Below, piece after piece: positions 22,504 to 36,100 of a stretch of DNA of 64,000 bases; the first letter of the stretch is position 1; every line of letters starts with the position of its first letter. Position numbers and translations under genes: made by a program. The notes beneath the pieces were generated by a model. That model ran no database searches, was not told the DNA's origin, and was given only the letters and a program-made list of their open reading frames with translations. The stretch comes from Perkinsus olseni. Lineage: Eukaryota > Perkinsozoa > Perkinsida > Perkinsidae. The stretch spans positions 87,537 to 151,536 of the forward strand of contig JABANP010000091.1 of the NCBI GenBank assembly GCA_013115135.1, written 5' to 3'.

Positions 22504-25500
22504 ATGGCTGGCTACAACCCTCCCGAGGCAAGCATGCTCACTCGAGGTGCTATCAGCCGCCTGCCGGACATGAGCCCAAACGAGCTCAGTGGGTAGGCAG
22601 GGGAAGAGAGCACATTTACGTATTTTAGCTCCCGTCGTAACAGATCATGCTTGTCGTGGTATTAGCGGGGATTTTCCCTTCGGTATGGCTGCAGGTGCTG
22701 TATCTCCCTGGATGATCTCTAGTGGTAGTAGAAGTTGTTCGTTAACAGCTTCCCTCAACGCTCTACTCGATACCTGCGTCTTCACATTGTATTCACTCGC
22801 TTTCCTAGCAGACACGTTTAGTGTCTTTCTCCTGTCGCCAGGAAGCTTAGGTAGTGCGTCTTCAGGTTCCAGCCGGTGCTGCAGATTACCGCTGTGGCAG
22901 CGATGGGCACGGCCGAGAATGGGGTGAGGAGGTTGCGCGTAGTCTTGTCAGACGGCACGTAGGCTTACCTGAGAAGCATCGAATAGTCGGACTGTCGTTA
23001 TCTCAGTCACTGCTCGAGTGCCATGCCTTTTGGGCATCTCATACAGAGGAATGTGCAGTTCCGGCAATATGCTCTGGTAGGTAGATGGACAATCTTGCAA
23101 TCTAGCGATTCCTCAACGCGTGGTGGTCTAGTGGCTTGGCTGTCAGTGTCGATGTACCTTCTCCGTCCGCTAACGTGAAGGGCAAACATGTGTTCTTGAT
23201 AAAGGAGTTCGAAGAGGTGCTAAAGCGGGCTCGCGAGCGATCACTCTCTCTACTCGACTATCGGCTCCTGATCCAAAGGACCTTTGGGGTATCAGAATCT
23301 CTGGCATCTGTGGTCTATGGCATCTCACCGGAGCCAGCTTCTGTATGATGCTGTAGCTTCCGATCAGGTGTGCCCACCCGCTACGTGATGCTATAGGAAA
23401 CCCAGCAAGTTATCGTCCAAGCTCGGCAGTGGCCAATAATGCGGCCAAATGAGAATGTACCGTCCCGTGCGGTGAGTCGCGCTCTCTCCATTTCCACCAA
23501 GCCAGGGCTCAGGCCTACACTAGGACGCAATTGCTTTCAGAATGGAATGGGTCAGCAGCCTCCTCGGGCGCAGCTGCAACACTATCCCGCGATAGACGGC
23601 CCAGCACCACAGTCAGGGGGCTATCCTCAGTACGGAGGGCCAGCTACGGTGGGTTTTCTCTACAGTGCCACCGCGTGGAAGTCATCTCCGTTGTAGACGG
23701 GTTATCACCAGCAACCTCAGCCACAGCAGCACCAGCAGTATCAGCCTCCGAGTGGTGGGGGCGGGAGCACCAGCGGAGCGGGGAGTTCAGCGGCGTCTAG
23801 CGGGAGGCAGCTGCCGACATTTATGCAGCAACAACAGCAACAACCGCAACAGCCGCAGCAGCATAATCAGCATAAAGTCACTGGACCGCCGTTGAGGGCG
23901 AATCCGACGAACCCTTATCAGGTGATATTATTGTGCACGGGTGCATACCATCTTTCCGCCAACTCGTACCTTTTCAGCATAACAGTAACCAACAGCAGCA
24001 GCAGCAGCAGCAAGCGATGGGTGGTGGAATGCTGAGTCGTCAACAGACCGTATCTCTAGGTGGGAATCCTCAACAATCCCGACCTATGCAACAGCACCAG
24101 CAGCCGAGGCAACAACAACAACACTACGGTGGCCCACAGCAGCATCAGCATCATAGTACTGGTAATAGATCATGGATGATAATTGCCGCTGTCCACCGGG
24201 AATGCGCCGTTCGCCACGGCATGCATGCTCCATCAGGTCCAGTCTCGTACAGGCCTGTGGCGAGCGACATCATCCCGATATCACAGCTCAGTGTCTACTC
24301 GCAGAAGTAGCAGCCCTCGAGATACCGTCAGGTGCATCTGCCGTCCTCAGGTGGACCATCAAGGGGAGAGTGTCAAGCAAATCGGACGTCCGGACCTTCA
24401 ACAACGCCCGAGGAGAAGGTCAGCTCTTCTCAATAGAATTGGTCGATGACCAAAGCGCCGAAATCCGTGCTACTTTCTTCAACAGTGTGAGTGAAGATTC
24501 TCATCGGATCTCGTCGGCATTGATTCCTGCTAGGCTGTCACGAAGTTCTTCCCTGCCATACAGCAGGGTAAGGTCTACACCTTCAGCAAGGGGCAGGTGA
24601 AGCAGGCGAACGCTAGGTTCAATCCGGGGGCAGCCTACGAAGTACTTTTGTCAATGCTTTGTTTGAGAGGATTTCCGTCAATCAGTTAACCTTCAATGAT
24701 GACGCCATAATAGAAGAGTCCACAGACTCGGCTGACATACCGCGGATATTGTACAAGTGAGCGGCCCTGGGTGACGCTCCTCCCGAGGGTTGTGGCCTTG
24801 CTTGTAGGATATCGAAGATCGCCACGATCCAGGACCGCAACCCGGATGAGTTTGTGGACTTGTGCGGCATTGTTACACATTGCTCCCCAATCTCTACGGT
24901 AATACACACTGTTAGCTACTAGCCCTCTCACAACCCTCGAAAATCGTCTTAGTGACGACAGTATCACGTGGCGTGGGCAGAAGGGAATCTCGCAACTCCC
25001 AGTAGTATTAGAATGTTGTTGTTTTACCCAACCGAAGGGACATTATTGAACTTGGGTACCTGTATCTCGCACCCTTGAGAAGTGTTGTTTCCCGCCATAG
25101 GTGGTCATAAGGAACAGCGGACAGGAGAGAGCCAGGCGTAACTTCACCATAGCAGATGACAGTGGTTGCTCGATTGAGATGACCGTATGGGGAGACACGT
25201 AATGATCGAAGCAGCAGTTCATTTGCCTTCTGAGTACTCGTTGTCTCAGGGCACAACACTGCGGTATTGACGAGAACAGAGCACAGTTCAACCCTGTTGT
25301 GATGATAAAAAATGTACACTCTATGCTTCGCTTCGCTTAGGGTGATCTCAGTTTTCCTGCTCCGGCTGATAGGCTCGTATCAGCAACTACGGTGGTAAGA
25401 GTCTCACAACCGCATCGACCACAACCTTGGAGGTGGACCCTGACGATTCCCGTGCGTTCGAGGTCAAGAACTGGTGGATACAGGGCGGACAAACAGGTAG

Positions 25501-26791
25501 GTGTCTCAGGCAGGGGACAGCAGAGAGAAGAGGGCGCTGTGATGCGGCGCTCGCCGTCGTGGAACGCATCGCAGAGACTTGCGACTCAAGGGCTGCTGTA
25601 GGGTTGGCATTCTCCTCAGGGGCGATGCAGGCGTTGTCAACGGGAGGTGCTGGGGGTGGAGGAAATGCTCCCAAGACCGTTATCGAGTGAGGCCCTCATT
25701 TCGACTGCAGATTCCCGCAGTGGGACGATGAAGTCGATCTCACCCTGTCCTATGTTCAGTGTCATGCGCATGGACAACAACCTCTACTTGAGCCTCAACG
25801 GCCAGGCAGCATCGGACGTCCCCAATGCCCGCCCAGTCAATACTCACACTATCCAGCGTGCAACCGTGGCCGAGATCTTTAGGTCGGGGGAGAAAGTAAG
25901 CACCTCTTTTCGGGGAGTAGAGCGATGAAAGTCTAACAGTTATTCTTCATCCGTCACCAGGGCTTGTGGTGATATGTGTTATTTAGCCGCTCTACTACAC
26001 GAGCTGCATCACTGAGATACCGGATGGCCGTGGTGGGGTGCGCAAATGCAGCAAGAAGGTCGAGCAGGATATCTCCACAGGGACTTGGTCATGTGAGTAT
26101 TCTCCGCTGCAACTAGCCCTTGAAAATATTGCGAATAATGTCTCAAGAGGCTTTCCTCTATACAGCGTGGTTTGTCGAGGGGTAGCGGCATATTCCATTA
26201 GTGCGCACGTGTGCGTTGAAGGCATCATGTGTAGGTATCGATGGCCATCAGAATCCACAATGCATGCCTCGCTACATCATCAACATAAAGCTTGCTGATA
26301 TATCGGGTAGGTGACCCCGACATGCACTCGAGACCTGACAAGCGTCTTTCAGGGGAAGTTCTGGTCAGGGCCTTTGACGATCAAGCCCAGGCTCTGCTTG
26401 GGGTAGGCCGCCCTCTGATGCTTAAATCTACAGTATCGTGGGCAGGTAGCAGCTCAAGATATGATGAACGGTATGGGGGAAGACGAGATTGAAGCCCTCG
26501 TCAATAGCACACAGTTCAAGAAAATTAACGTACGCGGGAGAGAGAATCCTAGCTCGCATGCGGTGCCCGACAGGTTCGACTCCGGTCGAAGAAGGAAGTG
26601 TACACCGACGAGGAACGCGTGAATGTGTCGATGACTGACTTCACTCCGATCACCGACCAGAACCTACAGCAGGATGCCAAGCAGATGATGGACCTCCTTG
26701 AAAAGTGAGTGCCGCTCTCGCTGGCTGGGAGATGATTCTTCCTGTTAGCAGGTACTTGCAGACGGTCGATCCCAACGGCTCCAGAAATTGA
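22504..26791 (+). CDS. RPA1: Replication protein A large subunit (RPA70), many introns, polyQ linker
   Basis: RPA1 is the main single-stranded-DNA-binding subunit in nuclear replication and repair. ATG at 22504 gives an RPA70N-like start ([20 protein letters not shown]); further N-terminal OB-fold exons include LQVLYLPG (about 22690) and [15 protein letters not shown] (about 23180). A Gln-rich linker runs over about 23560-24160 (several QQQQ runs, far longer than in animals). DNA-binding domain A shows [20 protein letters not shown] (about 24390-24450), and [16 protein letters not shown] follows. Later exons include [14 protein letters not shown] (about 25435-25475) and part of the C-terminal zinc ribbon ([17 protein letters not shown], about 26045-26095). 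The last exon ends [16 protein letters not shown], stop 26789-26791. There are more than ten small introns; exact joins need RNA data. Confidence 0.85.
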
Positions 26792-27115
26792 GAATTTTTG
26801 CTGAGGAATTGACAGTTTCCATCAGCTCCTGTTCTGTCGGAGTAATTCAATCGGGCTGGGTGAGGATAGAGGAGAACGGCCCTCGCGCGCTGTCACACTG
26901 GGTTGTACATCAAACCAAGATGGATGGAGTGCTACAGAATTCATATATCATAACTATCGAGACTCTCGATTCGAGATCCAACTAGAATATCTTCGCCACA
27001 CAACTATTAGGTAGCAAGTCGAAGCTCGCATTCATGAAGTTGTAGTGAAGGTTTTTTGAGGTTGTGGTGCCATCGGTGAGGCGCTACCCTTATGACAGCT
27101 GCTGCTTGTTCGTGA

Positions 27116-27948
27116 ATGGAGTTCCCGGCATACCGAGATAAAAAATGGATATCCAGAATCATGGAAGGCTTTCCGAATGCCCGTAGGAGCGTCGTCGCTT
27201 CTACAGTTCGCCACAGGGTGATAGATCTCTCAGGGCGAAGTTTTAGAAGATACGGACATCACGCCCGAGTACTTGAGCAAGGATCCGACAGCGGCCCTGT
27301 TCACCTCGAAAGTGGCGAATGTGAAGGATCAGATCAAGCGAGCACTCTTCCGGTTCGTCATAACCAGCAGTTGTAGCTCCTTCTATAATGGCCTGTTTCA
27401 TGCCTCTCAAATTATTAACGTGCCCCCTACCTCTATTTTCGCGATTTTTTTTACGACACGAGCCTCCTGGGGACCGGCCGGTGCTTGAGAACATCGATCT
27501 CTCTCCCCTGCTGCAGGCATTGCCTTTTCAAGATCCAGAATGTGGAGGTGCAGACCTTGCAGAAGGAGTGCGAGGAGAAGTCTCGCTGGCTCGATGAGAT
27601 TCGGCATCTGAGTGATGCTGATACCAACTGGGTCACATGGGCTGCTACCAAGAAATTCACGCGGCGCAACAAGGAGCCGTTCAGTATTCTACGGAAAGAG
27701 CGATGGACGATTAGAAGGTACACTCGCTTCGATCTCCTCGCCTGGGATTAGTGTGAGCGTTCATAGTGTCGCTGCGAGTTCGGCCGCGTTGTGCTACCTA
27801 TGTGAATCGTCATTTTGTTAGGTGTGGAAGCCCGGTGCCTTACGATGTTATCTACTTCCGTGAGGGAGGCGACGGTTTCTCGACCCGGGTCATACCCGTT
27901 CGATGGATGGATCGGTTGCGGGGTGTCTATTTCTACTACTTTGAGTGA
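27116..27948 (+). CDS. Unknown conserved-looking protein, four or more exons
   Basis: The exons read as ordinary soluble protein. 27116-27230 contains a basic start with two possible ATGs, at 27117 and 27161. 27244-27350 gives DTDITPEYLSKDP and VKDQIKRALF. 27530-27716 gives a charged helical segment (EVQTLQKECEEKSRWLDEI, then NWVTWAATKKFTRRNKEPF). 27822-27948 gives VPYDVIYFREGGDGFSTRV and ends DRLRGVYFYYFE. The TGA at 27946-27948 is followed after one base by the CFAP299 ATG at 27950. The family is not recognised. The position next to a ciliary gene could hint at a shared role, but nothing in the sequence proves that. An alternative is that its last exon is spliced to CFAP299 instead. Confidence 0.5.
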
Positions 27949-27949
27949 C

Positions 27950-29158
27950 ATGAGGTTTCTGGTCTCGACCCTTGGAGATGATGAGTTGTTAATACGTGGC
28001 ACAGCTAGAGGTGTCAGAATCTGTCCTGATGTCCTCGACTCCAGAAGGGCAGGAAGGGAGCTCCCAAGGGTCGCTGTTGATGACAGCGATGACTTCTTCG
28101 AGAAATACGCTTCTTACGAGGACTACCTGGATGCACAAGTTACAGAGAAAGACACGTAACCCTATGCTCGTCAACCTGTAGCCGACGTCTCATCGCTCAT
28201 CTGGTTTGCTGGTATCCTGCCGGCTCTTCACTGCACACTCGATGACACAGATTCTACCTCGGAGGTGCTGATCTGGCCCGTCAGCTTGTGGAGCTAGGCT
28301 GCAGACGGGGAGAGGCACACCGACAACGCGGAGCCAGTCCGCTGGCACGATTCGCTTGCCCGTCAGGTCTTGTCCCGCGAGGAGTTCAATGAGAAGCGCA
28401 GAGTCGCAGAGCGAGAGAAAAGACGCCGGCTGCAGAGCATGGTCAAGGTCAGACGATCGATTTCAATTCCACTAGGATGAGACGCCGTAACCGCGAGAAC
28501 TTCAGGTACTTGCTTCTGCGGACAAGGACCTCACGGCCTTCCCCACACTCCGGTCATGCGGACCTGGGGGTCTCGCTTCGGTTAGAACTCGACTTGCAGG
28601 CACTTGGCTGCCAGGGAGGAGATGGCCAGAAGCGGCAAAATCGTCAGTATCATTTTTATCCGCGACAGAAACGCCAAGGGCCAGGAAATCAGCGGGTACA
28701 TCGACTATGGGCATAGAATGAAGACCGAGAACTTCGAGGCATACTTCTCCAGTACGAACCTCGACTCCACATCGGTCGATGGCGGACGAAATTTAAACGT
28801 GGCTTGAGCAGTCTCCCGAGGCCGCCCTGGCCACCGGCTTCGATCCTGTCTATGATCAGGAGAGAAGCGCATCTTACCTCGGCCGACCGACTTGTGCTTC
28901 TACAACTGGGAGACTCCAGCAATGTGGGATATTGGAAGTCAAAGCTCATCAGCTGAACTGCCGGCAGGTACGGCCAACGAGAGCCCCAATTTCCAGGTCG
29001 TCCCGGATACCAAGATGGGTCTGTTATTCAGAGTGAGCCCTTGTTCACGAATGCTCATACCTGTGATCTGGTGTCAGAACAAGAGAGATCGGAAAATGAT
29101 TGATGTGAATCCAAAACACGACCCAGGAGACAACTCCAAACGCCATGATGTCACGTAA
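27950..29158 (+). CDS. CFAP299: Cilia- and flagella-associated protein 299
   Basis: CFAP299 (C4orf22) is a conserved protein of motile cilia and sperm flagella. Matches in order are [16 protein letters not shown] (about 28105-28158), [13 protein letters not shown] (about 28263-28299), [11 protein letters not shown] (about 28366-28398), [12 protein letters not shown], then the very conserved block [20 protein letters not shown] (about 28632-28691) with [18 protein letters not shown]. After another intron come [15 protein letters not shown] (about 28878-28922), [15 protein letters not shown], and finally [20 protein letters not shown], stop 29156-29158. Length fits the family. Between LVELGCR and GERH a single extra base (about 28306) shifts the frame by +1, and no GT-AG intron there keeps both conserved sides. 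The start at 27950 is the first ATG in the open frame and lies one base after the previous stop. The presence of the gene implies flagellated cells. Confidence 0.85.
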
Positions 29159-30126
29159 ACGGCTTCGCAGGGTAGACGCTACTCAGCCGACAATTCGCCT
29201 CAGGACGAGCGAGTATTTGCAAGTAGTTATATTTGACCACATGCCCAGGAGAAAAGCATAATGTCTCGTTAGTAGCACCGTTGTCGTTGCGTTATGGGAG
29301 TTCACCGTTGCACACTGAGCCAGATGAGATCTACCCCTTCGCTAGAGTTCATCAGAGCAGCCTGCGCTGTAGTCGATGGTATTATGCCACTGCGTGGCTG
29401 TAGCAGCTTACGGGCGAGTGACCGACTCGAGAGTTCCTAGCGTACGGCGGTGACTGACGAGAGAATCCTGTACAGGAATGGTTACATCGAAGCAACTTTT
29501 GTCAACTCTGATGAAAGGTCAGCCGCTAACTGTCCACGTAGGAGTCGCTGGTGATGACCGTAGTGTGATGGACGGGTATCACGCACTCAAATGGCAGCGG
29601 ATCACATCACACGCTGTTGGATTGAGCACGGTTGGACGGGGGTCTTGGTAGCCTCGTGGTTATTTTCGAGCGTGGCATAGTTGGACGTGATAACGGACCT
29701 TATTCGAGGAGTTGTTCGTCCATTGAAAGGCGGTTGACCGAAGAGTGTTGAGCTGCCACTGAGTAGTGAGGGACTCTTCCAGTTGGTTTCCTGCTTTACC
29801 AATAAGTAATGGACTGTGGCCGCTCGTTGGACAAGAATCGCAGTAAGATTCGCTGTTTGCCAAATAGTGTTTGGTTTCCTGAGTGTATCAATGACCACGC
29901 AAAGCTGATTCTATCCTCCCGCGCTATCGTTTGCCTCATGAGGCTCTGAGACTTTCAGAACCATCAACACAACAGTTCCCTCATACAACTTTCATTCGGT
30001 CACGGCATATCTATCATGATCCAGCATGGGCTTCAGAAGCTCCTGCTGCTGGTCCGCCTCGAGGAAAGAAGTAGTCCCTACATTAAGCCTTGTATATATA
30101 ACAACAACATCATGCGATATTGCCCC
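29159..30126. other. Spacer between the convergent CFAP299 and CFAP61 genes
   Basis: About 970 bases downstream of both genes. An open minus-strand frame at 29602-29898 has no recognised motif. A TATATATAAC string lies near 30093. It probably holds the two 3' UTRs. Confidence 0.5.
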
Positions 30127-33100
30127 CTACGGTAGGTGATCTCCGTTGCTTCTCAAAAACTCTTCGAGACGACCCTTCAACGACTCTTCCCAGGATGGCG
30201 GCAACCTCTCCTCAAGTTGCAAGATGAGCTGATCGGCGGTGCTCGTTCGCGGCAGGCATTCCAAAGGGCCCTACATCGTCTGTCACTCCTTTGTCGCGTA
30301 CCGTAGATCCGCTGTCGTTTTCTAAGGCTGCCTTGATTACGTTAAGTACTTCCTGTTTTTCACTGCCGCAAAGCGCTGCAGTGAGATCCGTGAACCTGCC
30401 GGCTGATTCAGAGCACTCTGCAGCTACATCACGAAGCCACACTCGGAGCGATGGCCACGCATCGGGTGAGCACGCAGTTGAGAGAATTATTCTGACCCAC
30501 CGGTCGTGGAACAACGCCTTCGCCCAGTTGTCCTCAAGATACTCAATGATCGCTTTAACCTGTCCGTCCGCACATTTCTTAGACCTGAGCCGAACTTGGC
30601 CACAACTCAGCCGAGCCGCATGGGTCCCGTCACATGTTATTGAGATAGGCGACTGGCATACCGAGCAAACCGCAGAGATTTTGCAGCTCCAAAGGCTCTC
30701 CTCCGAGGTACCTATGCAGTTTACCGTCGGCCATAAGTTGCGGCAGTTACTGCGGGCTACGTGAACTCGGATATCTTTCCAAGCTTGTCAACTTTGATTT
30801 GACAGAAGTGGCCTGTCCCTGAGGTTACATTCAAATCATCAGTGACGATGGTATCTAAACAACCCAGATTTAGTGGGGCCAAGGTGCCCCCCTCTGTACG
30901 CTACCACTCGCCAATTTCATATAATCCTCGAGGCCAGGAATAGCCAACTTGTAGTAATGAAGAAGGCCAGGCAGCAGACCAGTGGATACGTGGGGACGCG
31001 AGAAGGCCGGTAGAGGAGAGCTCTGAAGGGATCGACACCTTTACGTTGAAGGTGAGAATGGCAGCGGCAGCTTTACGTCTGATTGCCCTGCGGAGGACTG
31101 AGGGTCGACGTCGTTCTCCGCTCCATCGAAAGAGACCTCCCCTGAGGCTTCTGCTGTAGAGCGCTCAGGATCTAGACACCTAAGTCCGGATTTCCCGTCA
31201 GAACAGTGCCATGAAGTGCTAATCTGCTCATAGATCGACGAAGCATCCACGCGGGGGTGAGGCGTCTTACTTCACAATAGCCTCAGCGAGCCTAGTCCCG
31301 ACTTCACGACCGCTGAAGCCATCCTGGCGAAGACTCTGGTGGAATCCTAAGGGCGATGCGTTCAGCTGCCAACTGTCAGTTCTATCGCTCAGCTTACTCG
31401 TGACCTTCCCTCCGCTCGCTGGAGCCTTCACGTATCGACGAGAAAACTCACGAGAGTTCCGGCAGCGAAGATGCTCTTGTCCGTCGTCCGGAACAGATGA
31501 TCGACAATGAGGCGCCCGTCATACCTGTTGACACGTCACTGGCTGACACCTCTCTACCGTTCTCAAGCTTACACTAGTTGGTTAGCGCAGATGGCTGAGA
31601 ATATCCTCGGATCAACACTATGACCATCAGCAGTGATCAGGACACGGCAAGTGATCTTTGTATCTGATACCCAATGCTCGAACGATGCACTCAGTACCGT
31701 AACTACTGGATCGGGTCATTAGGGTTGATCTCCTTAGAAACTTTTTCGAGTATCCCGCGTACCTGGTACGGACTTGCAACGATGGCGTACGGCAAGAGAG
31801 CTCACAGGAGTCCCTCGAGGCCCTTGAGGCTCCTCAGATTTATCCTGGAAGAAGGAGCGACCATACTGGCTCCACGGAGTTTCCGATTCCACTTACCTCC
31901 TCGCCGGCAAGTCCGGTGACCTTGACTGCACAGAGTCGCTGTCTGCTGTCCAGCTCTACCCCGGTTAGAGTCAGGTTGCTGTGAACGCGTACCTGCTTCG
32001 CACCCCCACTGTGTAAACCCAGTTCACCAGTATGGGCTTACACCGATACTCATCAGAACGTCGTGTATTTTCTCCTCGACTGGATCGCCTTCCGCAAAGG
32101 CGTCCACGGGGAGTACTTCATCTTCATCAGGGATAGTGTCACGACCTGACAGAATGACACTGCTGATAACACTGTCACTGGGTGGAATACTTCTTCGCGG
32201 AGGCAAGACAAGCACGATCTTCTCCGGAGGGACCAGTCTGCCGAGCAAACCTTGGATCTGCACAAGCACAACGATGGTGAGGATGAAAGGGGCGGTGGTC
32301 TTTTACCGCGCAGTAGGAGTCCAGAGCTCTGCCGTAGATGACCACGTAGCTGAGGGGATTCCACATGAGAGACTTCAGTAGAATGGATCCGTCTCCGAGG
32401 ACCTTATCGCATGAGCTGTCTGCAGATGATAGGCCTGACGAAGACGCTACTAACTGAGACAGAGCATGGGCCGGATCGCCTACAGCCATTAACGTGTCGG
32501 AAGCCCAGCGGTAAATCGGCGACTCCCATCGACCGAATGCTTAGAGAGTGCAGAGCATGATCTTGCAGACCAGTTGTGAGGACCTAAGATGGGATCCCTC
32601 GCTAGGATGGTGCCACGGAACGCGTTCCAGTACCAAGTGGTCATAAGGAATTTCTATGAGCTTCCCTGCAGCTTCCGCCTTTGAGCCGTCCTCGGTGCTG
32701 GCAGCGACCGAGACAGTCTTCGCGGTTCGATCGAGGGATATCATCCGTGCGTCCAAGATCCGAACCCGCGAGTCCATCATGAGTCGACGAAGCTCTCGAG
32801 GAGAGAATCTATGGGTGGACACGGGCTGCATGGGAGCGTAACGAGCGAGGTCACTCACGCGCCGGTGGTGGCCGTGAGGCGGCGGACTTGCCAAAGAGAG
32901 GCTGGATGGCCAGCTTCTGAGGCCTGGCTCTTGAATAGACGCGACAGGGAGGCTTCATGGTGCGAGAGTGCTAAAAAATCTAGTAGCCACCGGAAAGCAG
33001 CTTTTCTATACCAACTTTTCAGCTCATCATCCAGGAAATAGCTGATCCCTCCTGGCGCCAGCAGCGTCAGGGAGGTGAAATGCAGCTTGGGCATCGAAAT

Positions 33101-36100
33101 CAGAGCCGCCAGCGCTGCTAGACCGGCATCCGAGGCTCCTACTACAACCTGTGGGCAGGCTATATTGCGGACAACGGATGGTGTTGGACGACCTACTATT
33201 CTGGCATTGACTGTGCACTTGCAGTCGAGTATCATGCTCTTTGTGAGAATCTTCACGGATTCACATTCTTCATGGCCCTGGTGCCTGCAGCCGCAGCACA
33301 TGCTCTCGGTCACTGACCCGTATGCTGGTGGAGAGTTATCATCCGACTGGAGGGAATCCAGACATTAGTTCCCCGAGTGAATCGGAGACGGTTGGAAAAT
33401 AATTGCTCGGAGTAAGTCCATGTGCGTTCTTCAAAAACGGTCAGGTCGAGTTGATGCGAAGTTGACAGGAAGCAGCGGTGAACTTACGAAGTGCCCTCGA
33501 GGTATCTGATCCTTGTTGCCTGATCGCGAAGGAGCCTCTCCTGCTTGCCACTCTCACTCTCTATCCACTCTCGATGCTCCCACCGTGCCGTGGGACCGTC
33601 AGACTCGTCCATCTGAAGAACGCACGGATGGAACGTGGCCAGGCATGTTAAGCTGCAATTGGTCATGAGCCGGGCTCCATCCGGGTTTCGCCCTTCGAGC
33701 TAGTAGAGATACTGGTAATAGCCTGCTGGTACTACGTACTTGGGCAAAGGTAGCCGAGGGCGGCGGAGCCCGCTTGATTGTGGTCAAACCAGGAAGACGT
33801 CGTGGAGCGACGTGTATCTGAGGGAAACAGCTGAGAACATCACGGGTGTCGGATTCAGTATTCATGCAAAAAGCATTCCTTCAAGCAGGGAGCTGGCGAT
33901 ACCTCTGATCTGGAAAAGAGACACCGCGGAGAGCATGCCATAAAGGCTTACGAATTCATCGAGGATGCCGCATCGTCCAGGCAGGGCCGTGGAGCTCGTT
34001 AGAGACTGGTTGCAGCCGATCCCGTTGTTGTTGGTAGCGATACACCTGCAGCAAAAACTTTCATAGTTGAAGGGGCGTTTCACTTTGGTGCGGGGAATTT
34101 CAAGAGCGACCTCATCGTCGAAGCATTCGCCCTTTGTGATGAAAATCGAGGAAGAAAAGCTCAATACCACAGGAAGGATCTCCACTGACGGAGTTTTACA
34201 TGAGTCGAGTCCCCAGTGCGGTGTTGGCCATGTGCAGTATCCTTCTGGTCTGCCCTCGAAGCAACGGGCTGACACTCCAATGAGTGAGCCGGCAGCAGCA
34301 GTTGGGTCTCTTGTATACTGCCGGTGTCAGGTACTGGTCAATGTCGTAGCAGTCTGATGTTGAGGAATGACCGAGGGGCATAGACAAGTGAAAGACTCAC
34401 ATCGCAGCGTGTCGATAGGGTCTGCTTCCCGGTCGGCATCCGTGACCATCTCCACCTGAGGGCGGACGTCATGCTTCAACTGTAGCTAGGAGGGGAGACG
34501 CGATGACACGATTCGCCATTGTGGCAAGAGCTCAATGGCAAATTGTGAACTATTATGCCCTCCAGTAACTCTCAGTCTGCGTTACGTTCAACTTAGATAG
34601 TACTCACCCCGAGGATCGACGCAGCCTGACCGTCCAGGAGGACCACAACGACGGTGATCTCATCACGCTCGTAGCGCCTAAAAGCGGGATTGCCAATCCC
34701 GGATTGGCCTCGCACGTTGATGAAGAGCCGCTATTGGGATACCCTCGAATGGATTCCCGATCTCCCTTCACGATTGTGGATGCAACGGGTTCGAGTCGTG
34801 ACCAGTCGAGGGATGCTGAAGGGAGCCAAGAGCTGTGCTATCTACGCTGTTCACCGACCATGTGACCGACCTTGACCGGAGCTGTGCGGGAGTACCACAA
34901 CCTCCCAGTGAGGGTTGTGTGCCACCATCAATACGGGACTGCCGGATATCCTGGCGTATACTGAATCTCGATGAGCGAGGTATCTGAAGAGCGGTGGAGA
35001 AGGGGTTAGGTGGCTGAAAGCGGCACGCAGTAGAAATGGTTGGCATTCGAACGGCGCAGACAACGCGATGCGCGATCAGTGACCGAAAGTGAAGCACTAC
35101 TAAGCAAGACTGAGGTACTCCGCACTATTAGCTCGCTAAGGTTGGCAAAGGAACGAGTTGCCGACCATTACTTACAAGACGTGATGGAAGGTTGTGGCGA
35201 TTTTGGGTGACACTTGGGTGAACATTGAGGATAGGAAGTTACTCTGGGGCGTGTCATGTGGCTGCGTGAGGATGCAGTAGTTTTTGTCCGGGAACCTGAG
35301 GACTGCTACTATGTTGGTACTCCTGTTAGAGTCAAGATCCATAACTATGCTTCGCCAACACGACCGTCAAAACTCCAGTCGAAGATCCGCGAAATGAGTC
35401 GATCGAGTGCCTCTTCTCTTGCAACACCGGTCCGGAGAACTCACATTGAGAAGGCCGGCACGAGGAAGTCGGCACTTTGGCGTTGGTATTGGGCGTCAAG
35501 GCAGAACATGCTGATGCAGAAAACATCTTTAGCAGACCTATAGGAGATCCATGCGGAGAAGAGAATGAGAGAGCTAGCAGCTACTGTGGGGTATCCGCCA
35601 GCCAGAGATCATGCGGAGGTGGAAGGGCGATTTTGAAGGCCTCGGACTTCCGCTGCACAACCGTGCTAGAGTGGTCTATTACAGGCAACTCGGCAATGTC
35701 GCAGAGATTCCTGAAGAGAGTATTTTCTTAGGATCGAGATGGGAGAGGGCAGGCCAAGCGTACATGATGGCTCCGTCGAGGGCCTCGAGTGTGAGCTCAT
35801 CCTGCGGCGATGGCAGACCTCCCCAGAAGGTGAGAACCATGGCCATGACGGTTGAGTCCACCTGTTTCAGCATTTTCAGAGTGCAGTGGAAGCCGTAGTA
35901 GTTCGGCAGGCTCACTTCTAGCCCGTTCTCAGCCAACGCAGCAGATATCTGGTCTAGGGTGACGCGCCTCTCCCCAGGCACTGAAGAGATAATGCCTACC
36001 TCTGAAACCATAGCAGGTAGGGAGAAACTCCGTAGATGGCTGCCTGCGAAGTGACCGACCTTGGTTCTCCTCAGAGTTCTCAGAATTCTCCTGGTCTCCA

